Shown here: piece after piece, positions 47,287-58,598 of the stretch | Layout: each line of letters opens with the position of its first letter | How positions within the stretch are numbered: the stretch's first letter is position 1 | Source of the DNA: Coriolopsis trogii | Lineage: Eukaryota > Basidiomycota > Agaricomycetes > Polyporales > Polyporaceae | Direction: 5' to 3' | DNA: 64,000 bases | NCBI GenBank assembly: GCA_020543525.1 | Contig: JAHYIO010000006.1 | Coordinates: 558,001-622,000, forward strand | Notes under the pieces: generated by a model | Databases searched by the model: none | What the model saw: the letters and a program-made list of their open reading frames with translations, nothing else | Told to the model about the DNA's origin: nothing | Translations under genes and position numbers: made by a program

Positions 47287-47975
47287 CTTGTGGGTTGAAT
47301 GGTCGGCTCAGGAAGGTGGTGGATAGAGAGAGAGGGGTGTTAGACGAGGACATGAAGGCGTTCGGGCTGGAGGACTGCCCCGGATTGTTGGACGCCGGAC
47401 GAGGTCGCGGTGCGGGGAAGACCGAGACCCACTTGTGAGCATGTGTTATTCATTGGCAGTAGGGCGCCTCAACGGTATACCGTGACAAACGTCTGTCTGT
47501 GTCTGGGATTTGTGTCTCATTCTCCTCTAGTTCAAACAGGTGCGAAGCGGACACAAGACTAGAAAATAATAAGAGCAGAGGGAGGACGAGGTGCACGCGC
47601 TTCAATCAATAAGACATCGTATACTACTGCCTTGAGTCCTTGACTGATCAGGCGCAAGTGCACAGGAGGGAGATAGCTCTCTGTTAGATTCGAAGTACGC
47701 ATGACGTGCAGCCCTTGCTACTCATCTGGATGATAATAACAGACTCGTCGTTAGTTAGGCCGGTTTATGCGATGCATCGTACTGCCTGAAGCAACCGATG
47801 AATGTCACTCGCTTAGAGGCTCTTGCCTCAGGCGTGCACGGAGGAAGCCGAACGTTGTGGTCAAAAATCACTTCAGATTGGTAATGAGACAGAATCACAG
47901 ACAGACGCTTAGCAAAGCCCTCAAGTACGCAGTCAGATATATCAATAGTGTCCGAGGAGAACGAATGCCCTGGTA
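47287..47975. other. Intergenic; no supported gene
   Basis: Promoter of the nitronate monooxygenase and 3' flank of secreted-protein copy B; nothing recognised. Confidence 0.6.
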
Positions 47976-48580
47976 TTAATTCGGGTAAAAAACGAGCGGG
48001 ATGCTTTCAAGGTCAGAGACGACGCGTCCGGCGGACCCAACAAGCTGGTCGATGGCAGGGAGAAGCTGACAAAGGCCTCGTCAGCAATAAGTCCTCAAAC
48101 ACACCACCCCCTCTGGATGTCGAAGGTGACTTACATCGCGGACTTCGTTCACGCCAGCGACCTGGCCGACCTTGGTAGTGATGTCAGTGGGGATCTCAGT
48201 GATAAGCCCGGCGGTGGCGTTCTCGTCCGCGCTGTTGGTTATGCCGGAGGGGTCGATGTCCTTCAGAGCGTTACCGGCAATGGGAAGAGCGTTGGTCGAC
48301 TCGTTGTCGAGGGTAGTGGAGGAGGCCGTGTCTGTGGAGGCAGCCGTTCCTGCAAGGGGCACAAGGCATCAGTGTGATATGCTGGACAGAGATATATAGG
48401 TCCCGAGCAAGGTGGAGGGAACTCGCCGATGGCGTCCACGATGGGGGCGGCGCCCGTCTCGAATGCGTCCGACACACCTTCGACGCTCATCTCACGCTTG
48501 AGCATGATCGGAGTGGCAAGGGCGAACACGCCGAAGGTGAGGACGAAGAGGAAGGTAGCGGAGAGGCGAGAGAAAAGCAT
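47976..48580 (-). CDS. Small secreted protein, copy B, 152 aa
   Basis: Paralogue of copy A (24185). Exons 48580-48427, 48349-48135, 48065-47976. The signal peptide is MLFSRLSATFLFVLTFGVFA. The first exon is 154 nt as in copies A and C, but its donor is GCGAGT, a GC-AG intron where A has GTTAGT and C has GTGAGT. The body DIDPSGITNSADENATAG aligns with DIDPSTITKRADEDAIAE of A, so the second Lys-Arg pair is lost while the first (LKRE) remains. The third exon ends early (IPLVFYPN) and lacks the fourth exon of copy A. An AFI1 fragment lies upstream in the same orientation. Confidence 0.8.
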
Positions 48581-49154
48581 GATGGCTAAGGAGTGGAGTG
48601 CTGGAGCTGGAAAGTTGAGAATAAAGAATGAGAGAGCGATGGCACAACTGTGACCTGAGTCCTCAGAGGCTATAACCAGTGTGCTTTTATACCCTTCGCC
48701 CTTGATGCGATTCACCATGTGGAGACGTTAAACGGCTGCACTAACGACACACCACGAGCGCGAGGCGAACCATGCCATTGGCACATTTATCTAGAAGGAG
48801 AGAAAATCGTGACAGGATCAGCACAGATGGGCGACTTGCGGATATATAGTATGATCTCGATACAGCGCGGTGGACTGTACGAGGTCGAGGCAGGGCATTC
48901 CTCGATACCCCCGTTACGCGAGGGACTTGTCCCATTTTCTCTCGCCGCAACTCCCGGATGAACGCACAGTCCATCGAGTTGCGCGTTCCACTCGCTTGGA
49001 GGTTTACTACTCGCGACATAAACGCAGCTCGGCGTATTGCTGGACTGTCCAGGGTCAAGCGTGAGCGAAGCGAAGGCGGCAGCTCGCTCACAGGATGGAT
49101 AGGTAAGTCATGTCCGAAATTCAAGGGCTGTGGGCCATGAAGGAGGGGACTGCT
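48581..49154. other. Spacer between secreted-protein copy B and an AFI1 fragment
   Basis: Corresponds in position to the AFI1-to-secreted-protein spacer of the 20-25 kb block; no gene is supported. Confidence 0.55.
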
Positions 49155-50315
49155 GTCAATTCCCGTCGGGCTGCCAGCGCCGCCACCTGGATCTCGAACT
49201 TACTTTAGCATGCAAGGTTTCCGTTATGGAACGGAAGATTGACTCTGCCTCTCTATCGGACATGGTCTTCGCACAGAGCAGGCGGGATGCCCGATGAGGC
49301 AGGACGAAGCCCTGTATGGGCCGCCTCCCCAGCAGATATCTCCAATTTGGCGGCGTACTATGGACCGACACCTATTGCCTAGTATAGCGTGCAGCATTCC
49401 GTCCTCCGTCGCGCCTGGATTCAGCCTGTATTGACAAGCGGCTCCTTCGCACACGACGCGTCATCAGTGAAGAATGCGCCGCTGCCCAGTCGGGCCTTCT
49501 TTCCCGGCCGCTCAGGAGAGCATCGCGCTCGCCCGAGGGTAGTCAATCGCTGCTACCCTCTTGAATCTTCGTACCGAGAGGCGATCTGCACAAATAGCAC
49601 AACATGCTCACTGAAACCCGCACGAACGTGTGCCTCTGAGTAGTGCAATGCGATAGCGCTCAGAACCTACCGAACACGTAACATCAGCTAGGACGAACAT
49701 AGACGCGAAAACGATGGCTTAGACGATCACTCACCGTGCTGTCAGGCCGGCCTTTGGATTTCAGGCTCTCGGATGGGGCCGCCTTGTTTGGTTTCCACAC
49801 GCACGATACCGCCTCTCCGATGAGGGAGGGCGCGTTCTCGCCTGCACGGCCATATCGGTGAGACGACTCGGAGGACGAGGATGCATCGGTAGACCGTCGC
49901 TGTCGTGCGGGTGCGCAGCTTGCGATACTGCTGCTGGTGGCACTTGCGGCCACGGTCGCGATAGATCCTATTTGGTCCAGGCCACCCGCCCTGCCATCCA
50001 GCGAAGAGGAGGCTTCAAGTTCAGATGGTAACGTTGGACTCCACGACCGCGTTAACGCCCATGATCACCGTGGCATGCACGGGTGAACTTCACGATCGCA
50101 CCGGGTCGTCGTTCAGGGTCCCAGAAGGGGAGAAGAGTATCCGCGAACACTCACCTTCGGCAGCTTCGTGCGGACAATATTGATCACATACGGCATCTTC
50201 GAGCCTCCCAACTCCCCTTCGTCGTCATTATCCAGTGCCAGTATGGGCTTGATGGTGTTGAAGGGCGTCTGGTTCAGGAAGAAGTCCGACGGACTCTCCG
50301 CTCAATCCCCTTCAG
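49155..50315 (-). pseudogene. AFI1-like pseudogene 1
   Basis: Reading down the minus strand, segments match the intact gene at 20640-23536 in order. Exon 2 is first (TCTTCCTGAACCAGACGCCC and GATAATGACGACGAAGGGG). The Ser-rich linker follows (GRRSTDASSSS-like, HRYGRAGENAPSL). A jump of roughly 0.7 kb leads into the end of exon 5 (KGRPDST), then part of exon 6 (GAFFTDDAS-like) and exon 7 (FRSITETLHA). The whole central SPA core is missing. In-frame stops occur (for example after LVNTG) and the exon 7 donor GTAAGTTCGAG is still visible. It is not translatable as a SPA protein. Confidence 0.85.
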
Positions 50316-50327
50316 TAAGACCTGTGA

Positions 50328-50419
50328 GGTACTTACTCAGCGGTCCTTACTAGATACTAAGGAGCGTAAGGACCGATAAGGACTAGTAAGACGCCGTAAG
50401 GACCAAAAGAGTAAGTACC
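50328..50419. mobile_element. 92-bp MITE-like palindromic element
   Basis: The ends form inverted repeats: GGTACTTACTC at 50328-50338 against GAGTAAGTACC at 50409-50419. Just inside, GGTCCTTAC at 50342-50350 pairs with GTAAGGACC at 50396-50404. An internal perfect hairpin CGGTCCTTAC/GTAAGGACCG (50341-50350 and 50366-50375) overlaps the left end. It lies at the edge of AFI1 pseudogene 1, at about the exon 2 start. No coding capacity. Confidence 0.6.
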
Positions 50420-51222
50420 ATCAGACCCTCGGTTATGACCTCCGTAGGCGCCCTGCGTGAGGTCCCCATTCGTCACGCATCACGACTCACGACACAACGC
50501 CATCCCACTGGTCTCGTGCACCGACGTACGAGACCACCATCCCACCCCATTTCACCCGCGAGACGTCTCTACTCACATAGCTTCATTGCGCTCCTCGGCA
50601 TTCATACGACCGTCCTGAGAGGTCTCGTAGCCCTTAAATTGTTACGGGGATGCCAGGGGAAGCCGGAGTGCGTAGTACGGAATTGACTACGTAGGCTCTC
50701 CACGCATACAATATGTCCAAAAGACTAACCCCCTTGCCTGCTTGGTTTGAAGCCCGCTTGGCTTGCAGCCCTTCCGACCCGCTCTTGCCAAGTCATACTA
50801 TGCTCGGAGTTCGTCGTCAGGAGAAACGGTCTGGAAATTGGACGTCACTTGGTATTACGCGGGCGTGGATGCTTGATCAAGATATGTTCAAATTCAGTGG
50901 TGACTCTCAAAACAGTTACACAAGCAAGCACTAGAATATGTCAAGCTATGAGTCGGCGGGCAGATATACTAATAGTGGCCGGAACGCGGAAGTCCACAGA
51001 ATACACGAGTGCTCCATGAGGAAGTTGGAATCGGCCTGTGCACTCGGTTCTCAGAGTCGAGCGTACTGCATGTGCGTTAGCGGCCAAGCAACCCACCGCT
51101 GTCGAGGCCTCCCGATCTACATAGTCCATGGCGTCAGCGTAAGCACTCCCCAGGATGAGAGTCAGACAACAAGATACTCACCGCGAGCTCAATGATCGTC
51201 ACGATCTGCCCAAGATATTTTT
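50420..51222. other. Intergenic; no supported gene
   Basis: Spacer between AFI1 pseudogene 1 and secreted-protein copy C. The minus strand at 51130-51050 may hold a remnant of the fourth exon of the secreted-protein family. Confidence 0.5.
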
Positions 51223-51816
51223 TTAAGCTTCGAGTGACGCTTTGAAGTTCTCCATGAGGAGCGACTCGATCATATCGGGGAGGAGCTGTTAGGGGCGTCG
51301 TCAGCATCGAGCCCCAAACACTCCACACCCTAGAGTAGTCGAAGTGGACTTACAGCACTGACTCCGTCCACGTCGGCGACCCGGCCTACGGTGGTGATGA
51401 GGTCAGTCAGAAAGCTATTCAAAAGCTCGGTGGTCTCGTCCGCGTGCTTGGTCATGGTGGAGGGAGCGAGCGCCGCAAGAGTGTCTTTGGCGCTGCTGAC
51501 ACCAGCGGTCAATTGGGCGATGAGGGCTTGGAGCTCTTCTACGCCGTCACGGGGTTTGCTAGAGGACGCCATGCGCATGTCGGCGACCCTGTCTGCCAGG
51601 AGCACAAGGGGTTATAGTGTGATGCGGAGATACAAACCTCCCGCAGGGTGAGGCGAACTCACTGATGACGGCCAGGATAGGGGCGATGCTTGTCTCGAGG
51701 TCACGCAACACGTCCTGGATACTGTCCTCAGGCTTGAGCGCAACGGGAGTGGCGAGGGCGAACACGCCGAAGGTGAGGAAGAAGAGGAAGGTAGCGGCGA
51801 GACGAGAGAAAAGCAT
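51223..51816 (-). CDS. Small secreted protein, copy C, 151 aa
   Basis: Paralogue of copies A and B. Exons 51816-51663, 51592-51354, 51285-51223. The signal peptide MLFSRLAATFLFFLTFGVFA and the 154-nt first exon are conserved. Both Lys-Arg pairs of copy A are altered (LKPED, TMTKHADE). The second exon keeps the family core (TTVGRVADVDGVSALLPDM). The frame then stops at TAA in FKASLEA. In the +1 frame just downstream, RSLKKYLGQIVTIIELA followed by GTGAGT resembles the copy A tail (EVLKGLETLLAGVLNLVAQL), so a frameshift may have shortened this copy. Confidence 0.75.
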
Positions 51817-52544
51817 GATGACCGAGGAGTGGAGTGCGGAAGTTGGACAATGGGGAGTTGCGGGTGTCTGTGAAAGAGAGTGGGTGATGGTACAACTGCA
51901 ACCTGGGGACGTAGAGGCTAGCACCAGTGGCTGCGTTAATAACAGAAGGTGCGACTCGGAGGCGAACAGCCCAGCTGTAATTTGGCGACAACCGGAGGCG
52001 AGGGAAGCGGGAATGGCTGTTCTTCCTTTTACGATCATTTGTCCAAACTATGGCTGGCAGAGAAAGGTAAGCATGGTCCGTTACTGGGCTAACTATCACC
52101 TAAATATCCGAGAAAGCGGCCTGCGTGACGCGCGGACATCGCGGGACGAAGCGCCCCAGTATACAGGCTGCTCGCTCGCTCGCAGCCTGGCAACGTCACA
52201 AAATGCGCTCCTCCCGATTGCGCACGCCACAAATCGCAGAGCAACTCACGTTTATTCCGTATGTGCGCTTCCTCATTTCTGGTCTGCGAGACGCTGATAT
52301 TCGTCCTTCGAGGCCGGACTGATCCCGGTTGGAGGCTGCCCGCAACATGAACGCACAGGATTGGAGTCGGGCACAGTTCATCCGAGCGTGCTTGTTGTGA
52401 GCGAAGAACGTCGTCTAGAATGTCAAGACAGCTGTTCGTTCACTCGGCCGTCAATTGACGGACAATCACGTGCTGGTGACACAAGTTTGTAGGCCATGAA
52501 GGTCTGGGACGGCTAAGGACGAATTTGCGTCAGAATGCCAGCGC
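51817..52544. other. Spacer upstream of secreted-protein copy C
   Basis: Promoter region of copy C; no other gene supported. Confidence 0.55.
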
Positions 52545-53115
52545 CGCATGGGACGGGTCTCGAACTTACTTCAGCGACTTGTTCATAGTTACGCAACGTC
52601 TTGGGTTGGAACGGATAATCAGCGCTACCTCTCCATGACCTTTGGATATTGCAGGCGGAGCTGATGAGGCAAGTCGAAACCCTGTAGGGGCTGAGTCGCC
52701 AACAGCAATCCTGCAGTGTGCATCGTGGGCATCGCGCTCGTAGCATCCTGTCCCACGTCATGCCTCTATGCGAACTGCATGGCCAGCCACCCCGACTTTT
52801 TCGCACCCACCGCGTCACCGATGAAGTATGTAGTATGCGCCGCTGCCCTGGCCAAAGCGTCTCTCCTGACTGCCGGGAACGGATGTCGCCCATGGTCAAG
52901 TCCTGGCACATTACAAAGCGCGCATTGTAATCGCTACACTTCGCACGATCCTGTGCTTGCACATAGCGCGGTAGCACTCGAAACCTATCGAGCCCCAAAA
53001 ACATGTCAGCTAGTATGAAGACATACGCAAAACAAGGTTACCATGTTCAGCAACGAGAACAACGGATAGCCCACAATGACATACACGTTGTCCATGCTGT
53101 CAGATCGGCCTGAAT
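52545..53115 (-). pseudogene. AFI1-like pseudogene 2
   Basis: The minus strand matches the intact AFI1-like gene from the end of exon 5 (GGCCGATCTGACAGCATGGA), through its following intron (TGTTTTGCGTATGTCTTC), into exon 6 and exon 7. Exon 7 still reads LLATQPLQGFDLPHQL before frameshifts. Exons 1-4 and 8-9 were not found. The exon 7 donor GTAAGTTCGAGACC is retained. It is clearly non-functional, and is more diverged in exon 6 than pseudogene 1. Confidence 0.85.
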
Positions 53116-53396
53116 CTCCGAATGTAAAAATGAGACCCACTGGTAGGCTTTATCCGCGATCCGCTTCAGGCTATTCCGCGTCGGTCTTGTGCCTATCCCC
53201 ACCATGCCTGTGGTAAGTCTTATTCGTGTGTTGCATCACACGAGCAATCCAAGTTCTCTGTTCTATGATGTATAGCTACAGATTATGCGATACCATGATG
53301 ATAGCACGCGCACGTAGATCCCCGTACCTGGAGATAGCATCAGCACACCTGTATATACAGCACTCTCCAATCGCGCTCACCCGAACAGATGATAGC

Positions 53397-56300
53397 CTAC
53401 AACGGCAGACCGCCCTCCTGTGTCTCTCCCGACGGACGATTGCTGGCATCAGAAAGAGGCCGAGAGACGAGACAGGACCACCACTTCTTCTCAGGCCCGC
53501 GATCCACGTCTGTCTCAGGCGTAGGAGGGCCACTTCTACGTTCCTGTGACGTCCTAGTGCTCGCCCGGACCATCGCAAACGGACGAGCGACGCGATCGCG
53601 TAATGGCTTAGGGAATATACGCTCCCGTATCTGTTCGGGGAAGACGCGATTCCACACTTGGCGCGGAACGGGGAGGACGCGCTCCAAGCGCTCCTTCACC
53701 AGGCCCCACACGGACGTCTCGCCTCCCTCCCAGCCGGTGTAGACGGTCCAGATGACGAGGAGTACCACCGCGATCCACGCCGCTGCGGTCGTGAAGACTG
53801 CGACCCTGTTCGGGGAGCCGAAGCACTCAAAGGAGAACGCGATCAGGAATGTCACCATCCTACGGGACAGCGGACGAGTCAAGCCGTCAGTCTTGGAGCA
53901 ATCCCGGCAACAGAAGACATGCGTACCCCCACATCAGCAGCGCGTACGGCAGACTGTAGATGATAGCGAGCGTTTCGACGCCGAGCATAGCGTCCTTGTG
54001 CGAATTCAAGAATCGGCACTACTCTCGACCGTCAGAACGACGCGTGTAAGCACCTCGAGATCAGACTCACCGCCTCCTCTGCCGTGTCTTTCGACTTCAC
54101 TCGGTGCTGCCGAACGAGCAACAAGCCGAGCAATATGCTGCCCGTGCTCGTGATGATCGATAGGTAGCTGCATATCTGCGGGGCCGTAACATGTCCGTCG
54201 CCACTGTCCACGCTGGGGATCGCCAGGAATGCGACGTTGGCGTTCAGCAAGACCGTCGCCTGTCATGCGCCAGGGTCACTTTCGGGCCGAAGCAGGGATG
54301 ATACGGATAAGGACGTACGTAGAGGACAAACTCCTGCCACTCGTTTTGCAGCTTGCCGATGAACGCAGACCAGGGTATGACCGTGATAATGCCGTCTATC
54401 CATATACGCTCAAGCCCGCGTAGGTGCACCTCAGGCGCGTTGAAGAACAGGGGCGACAGGATTCGAATGAGCGGCGTCCGGCCGGCTCTAGGAGTATTGT
54501 AGATGGTCTGGTCGCGCCCGATGCGCGCATATGTCTGACCGTAAAAATTGAAGAAGCGGTTGTGATCTTTTATAGGGTTAACGATATACAGTCTTCATGT
54601 AGTGCGACAACACTCACACCAGATGCTCATGAGCCGGCCTGGATGGAGGGTGTCAGTCGTCGCGAGCATGAGATGCTGTCGTAGGATGGAAGCCCACCTA
54701 CTACAGCAGTCGCGTAGTCGGTGTCGCCTAGACCTACAGGACACCATTCAGTCAGTGCGCTGAGCGATATGAACCGTCGTAGTAGGACCCACTCTTGGCG
54801 CTCTTGGCCAGACCGAGCATTCTATGAATCTCATCCGGGCGATAAGTGAGGGTGGTCGTCAATGACGTGTTGACGTCTGCCGGGCGATTCAGTTGTAAGG
54901 TCGGATTACAGATGTTGCCAACATACCCATGCTCGCGAACATTAGCATGCCATTGAGCTCCTTATACACGCTCTCCGCGATCGCATGACCGTGAGGGTAG
55001 AGTTCGATGTGTCCCCTGTCATTCTCATCAGCACCAGGTAACTTGGCATTACTAGCCACAATCGTACCAGTAATTGGCCTCGAGCTCGCATTCTGAGCAG
55101 TACATAAGCCGTTATCATACACAATGATCAAGAAAGCTACTTACTGATGTCGTACGGGTCGTTGAGTTCGGTGATGTCATTTACCTCAAGCTGATCGATG
55201 GGGTCAAGTTCTTGAATCCAGAACAGCGAGCGACTGTCATGATCAACAAAATAGTAGACCCAATTGTATCCACCCGATTTGTGCCGCCATTCCAACCAGA
55301 GGACCAATTCGTGATTCGGTGGCAACACTAGGTCCTGCTCCATAATCATGTCGTCTATTTGCCTCGCAAAAGCCTCAATCGTATCCAAGATGGCAGGGTC
55401 CCGTATATCCGAATCTGTGTATATATGCTGATATAACTGTCAGCGTGCGCGGAGGGTGCTTCTAGCGACGCATATACATACTCGTCGCGCGTGATAGAAA
55501 TACAGTCGCCCTTCTGGGTGCGTGCATGTCTCCCACCCTGGAGGAACATTCGTGCTACCCACGCCGTCAGGGTCATCTGATAGAAGAGCTCAATCAGAAG
55601 CACGCACATAGGAAAGTGAGTCGTGACCGGCGAGAGCTTGAGCTTCCCTCGGTGTGGTGTAATCGTAGGGTAGTTGTCGTAGCGGGGTATCGAGAGAATC
55701 GGGTATATGTTCTCACGTGGCGCGTTGGGCAAGGATATCGACGGCACGCTCTCCGGTGTGCGGTCAATAACCTCGCCGTGAGGAAGCGCAAGAGTGTGCT
55801 GGCTCCCGGTGTTGGGCGCGGTCGTGGGCGCGGTCGGCGCGGGCGGAAGGTCGACCGTGTTGCGCAGAGGTGTGGGTGACGCCGCTCGGGAGCGCGAACG
55901 TGACGGCCCTCTGGAGGCAACGCGGATGATGCCTCGCGCTGCGGCATGCGAGGTGGGGAGTGCTTCCGGTCTGCGCTGCGCAACTTCCGTATGTCTTCCA
56001 CGATGCGACTGCACGCTGAACGACACGTTCGACGACTTGGAGCCGTTCGAGTGCGTGTACGAGTACGGATGGAGCATTTCCGTTCCGCCGTGCACAGGAG
56101 ACTGACCAGGGATGTGCATGGATGCTGGGCGGAGGGGGATGTCGTCTGGCTGCAGAAATTGGCCATGCGTGTGGTCGAGGTGTAGCTCAAGAGCAGACAG
56201 AGGTCTCCGGCTTTCGCAAATACTGATGGTCTGTGGTTCCGTAGGGCGAAGAGTACGTTGAGTCTCGTTCTCCGTACCTGTAGCGTCCAGTAATCCCATG

Positions 56301-56509
56301 GAACGAGACCCTGCAGCACTCGAGCCTCCAGTCTTTCCCTCCTCTCTGCGGTCCTCTCGCACTGTCTCCGATCCTCCAATGACCCTCTTCCACAGAATTC
56401 GTTTGAGAAACCGCCATAGGAGTACAAGACGCTTCAGAGGTCCCTTCCAGTGTTTGAGCGATGCGCCGAGAAGCACCAAGAGAGACCGTGCAACCAATAC
56501 AGAAGACAT
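53397..56509 (-). CDS. WW-like multipass membrane protein, copy B, 829 aa
   Basis: Paralogue of copy A (17368-20118). Twelve exons: 56509-55608, 55554-55482, 55436-55145, 55092-55068, 55015-54927, 54876-54793, 54733-54698, 54638-54618, 54566-54319, 54259-54071, 53994-53927, 53859-53397. WW-like unit 1 is GWETCTHPEGRLYFYHARR with IYTDSDIRDPAILD; unit 2 is YNWVYYFVDHDSRSLFWI. Exons of 25 and 89 nt match copy A exactly. C-terminal hydrophobic segments are VLLNANVAFLAI, SIITSTGSILLGLLL, LAIIYSLPYALLMW and VFTTAAAWIAVVLLVIW. The first exon (long, Ser/Pro/Arg-rich) is unrelated to that of copy A. The ATG at 56509 is the first in frame; the open frame extends to 56593 without an ATG, so an upstream exon is possible. 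Confidence 0.83.
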
Positions 56510-56960
56510 AGCCGCAAAGAGTATCAGAACATGAGGAAACGTCGACGAGTTGGACACAAGTTCCGGAGAGTAAGGAGCAGGGAAGAACTCCACGGGACTT
56601 TGTTAGATGTGCCATGAGGCAAAGTTCGAGATTCGCCATACAGCGCGCGCGCCCCCACGCTCCATCAAGCGAACTTGTCACTCCGATTGTATCGGAACGT
56701 ATAACTTCAAGTACCCCAAGTACAGACCTCAAGTACAGATAGGTCCACTTTCACAAAGCCCCAGGTCAATTGCAGGAATGTTGGGATGTTGGTTAAGCAG
56801 GCTATAGTTATGTATCAGGCCCACACCGAGCCATTGCTCGCTCGTACTTAGGGCCAATGAGCTAATGAGGAATAAGTCATGACTTTGGCTCATATCTACG
56901 ACATGCATGTCTATCAGACTAGCTCGATGATTGACAAACAACAGGAGCGTCGGCCAATCT
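56510..56960. other. Intergenic; no supported gene
   Basis: Promoter side of copy B and 3' flank of the assembly-factor gene; nothing recognised. Confidence 0.55.
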
Positions 56961-58332
56961 TCAACCTCCGCGCCGGAGCGGTGCCCCAGGTTGCCAGCTG
57001 TGAGGTTCGTCTCGAGGAGGTGGCTTCCACGGCGAGGTGGGATCAATCCTCTGGTCTGGCACTTGCGTCTGGAGCTTCGGTGTCGACTGTGCGTTTTCCG
57101 GGATGTGCTGACCCTCCGCGACTGTCGGCTCAGCTATCCTGTGGGAACCACTGTTGGAATCTGCGGGTCTACTGGAGTCAGGAGACGGTTGCTGTAAGTG
57201 CGACGTAGCAGGCTGTTCCAACGCCGCGAGCTGCGCTGCCTCTGCTCTGTCACGGGCCTCAATCATGGCTGCATTTTGCAGTACGCGCCGCTGGCGCTCC
57301 AAGTCAGCTTGAAGTTCCTGTGACAGACGACGATCGTCAGGCGGACACATAGGTAACGGTGTCCTCGGTACAACGTACCTCGAGGGTCGGAGGATGCGGA
57401 CGCGTATGCGTCAACCAAGACGTCCACTGCACTGTCACGTCGCTGAGGTCAGAGTCAAAGCTTGACAACGGGGCTATGAATTCTGCCCCAACTTGAAGAC
57501 GTTGGCAGCAACGCCGGACACACAAGTGTGTCAAATTCTACCTGTCGTGTAAGGTCAAATGTGCCTGCCACGAGACAACTCGTCCAGCATGGCCACCCTC
57601 AGTAGTTTAGAACTTTGCGCCAGTGCCACCCTAATGATTTCGCGTTTCACAGGAAACCGAGCGGATCACATTCCAGGCATCCTCTGCACGCCGACACTGT
57701 GGGCGATGAGACCTCTCATGAAGAAGACAGAGTTTACGACACAAAGTGTTGCCGTGTCAATAGCATTCCTTTGGCATGATTCGCAAGGTCTTCTCCATGC
57801 AAGCGCAAATATGCGATACGACGCGAACACATACGGACTGCATAGTATGTTCGTCTCGGACCGCAATTGCATTGTGGACGATCATTGACGAGAGGTGGCA
57901 TGTTCCATGGTTGCATGAGATGGTAAAGACTCGCTATACATGCCCCAAGGTCGTTCCATCCCCGAAATGTGCGAATGCGCAAACTCACCTGCCAATCTTC
58001 GCCGCCCACCAATATAGTCTAGCATATCCACACCTCTTGCATACTTGACTACGCGTTTTGTCCTGCGAGGATCTGGAGTCCTGGATTAGGCACCTCTAAC
58101 GTGGCAGAACTGTCACCATACCTTCGGACACGCTAGGGTATTCGAAGAATCGGTTGCCTTGCGAGCGAGGTCAGTGAAACTGATGTGAGGGCCAACCAAC
58201 TCCACTACTCACCTTCCAGATCTCGACCAACGAATCCCGTCTACCGTCCTGTAAGTTCGCATCATCAAAAACGCTTGTTTGGGTACATACTGGGCCTCTG
58301 AACCTCCGGAAAATGCGGGCAAGGAAAGACAT
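56961..58332 (-). CDS. NDUFAF2: NDUFAF2/B17.2L (mimitin)-like complex I assembly factor, 199 aa
   Basis: Mitochondrial chaperone-type relative of complex I subunit NDUFA12. Six exons: 58332-58291, 58240-58213, 58157-58122, 58072-57989, 57431-57379, 57317-56961. The joined protein reads MSFLARIFRRFRGP, TGFVGRDLEGNRFFEYP, DPRRTKRVVKYARG, then RRRLAVQWTSWLTHTRPHPP and LEELQADLERQRRVLQNAAM. These are the family landmarks in order. A Pro/Ser/Gln-rich C-terminal tail follows. The fourth intron (57432-57988) is 557 nt and breaks the conserved RRLxVQW motif; the others are 49-61 nt. It diverges from the RPN3 gene 267 bp away. Confidence 0.9.
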
Positions 58333-58598
58333 TACGATGAGTGGCAGAGGCACGGAGGTAGATCAACTCATGAGGTCATACCGTTTCTTACTCCCGGCAT
58401 ATTCCGAGTAAGCCGGGGTAAGCAGGATAAGTCTTATGTTAGACCCGTTCTATAGAGCTGGGAATAGCCGAGCTGGATCTCGTAACGATCTGGAGGACGC
58501 GTCAACCCAGCAGGACGCGACGCGTCATCTGCACTCTTCGTCTCCTCTGCCCTCAACCTCGTTCACCTGTCTTCCAATTCCAACAAAGCATCAACGAT

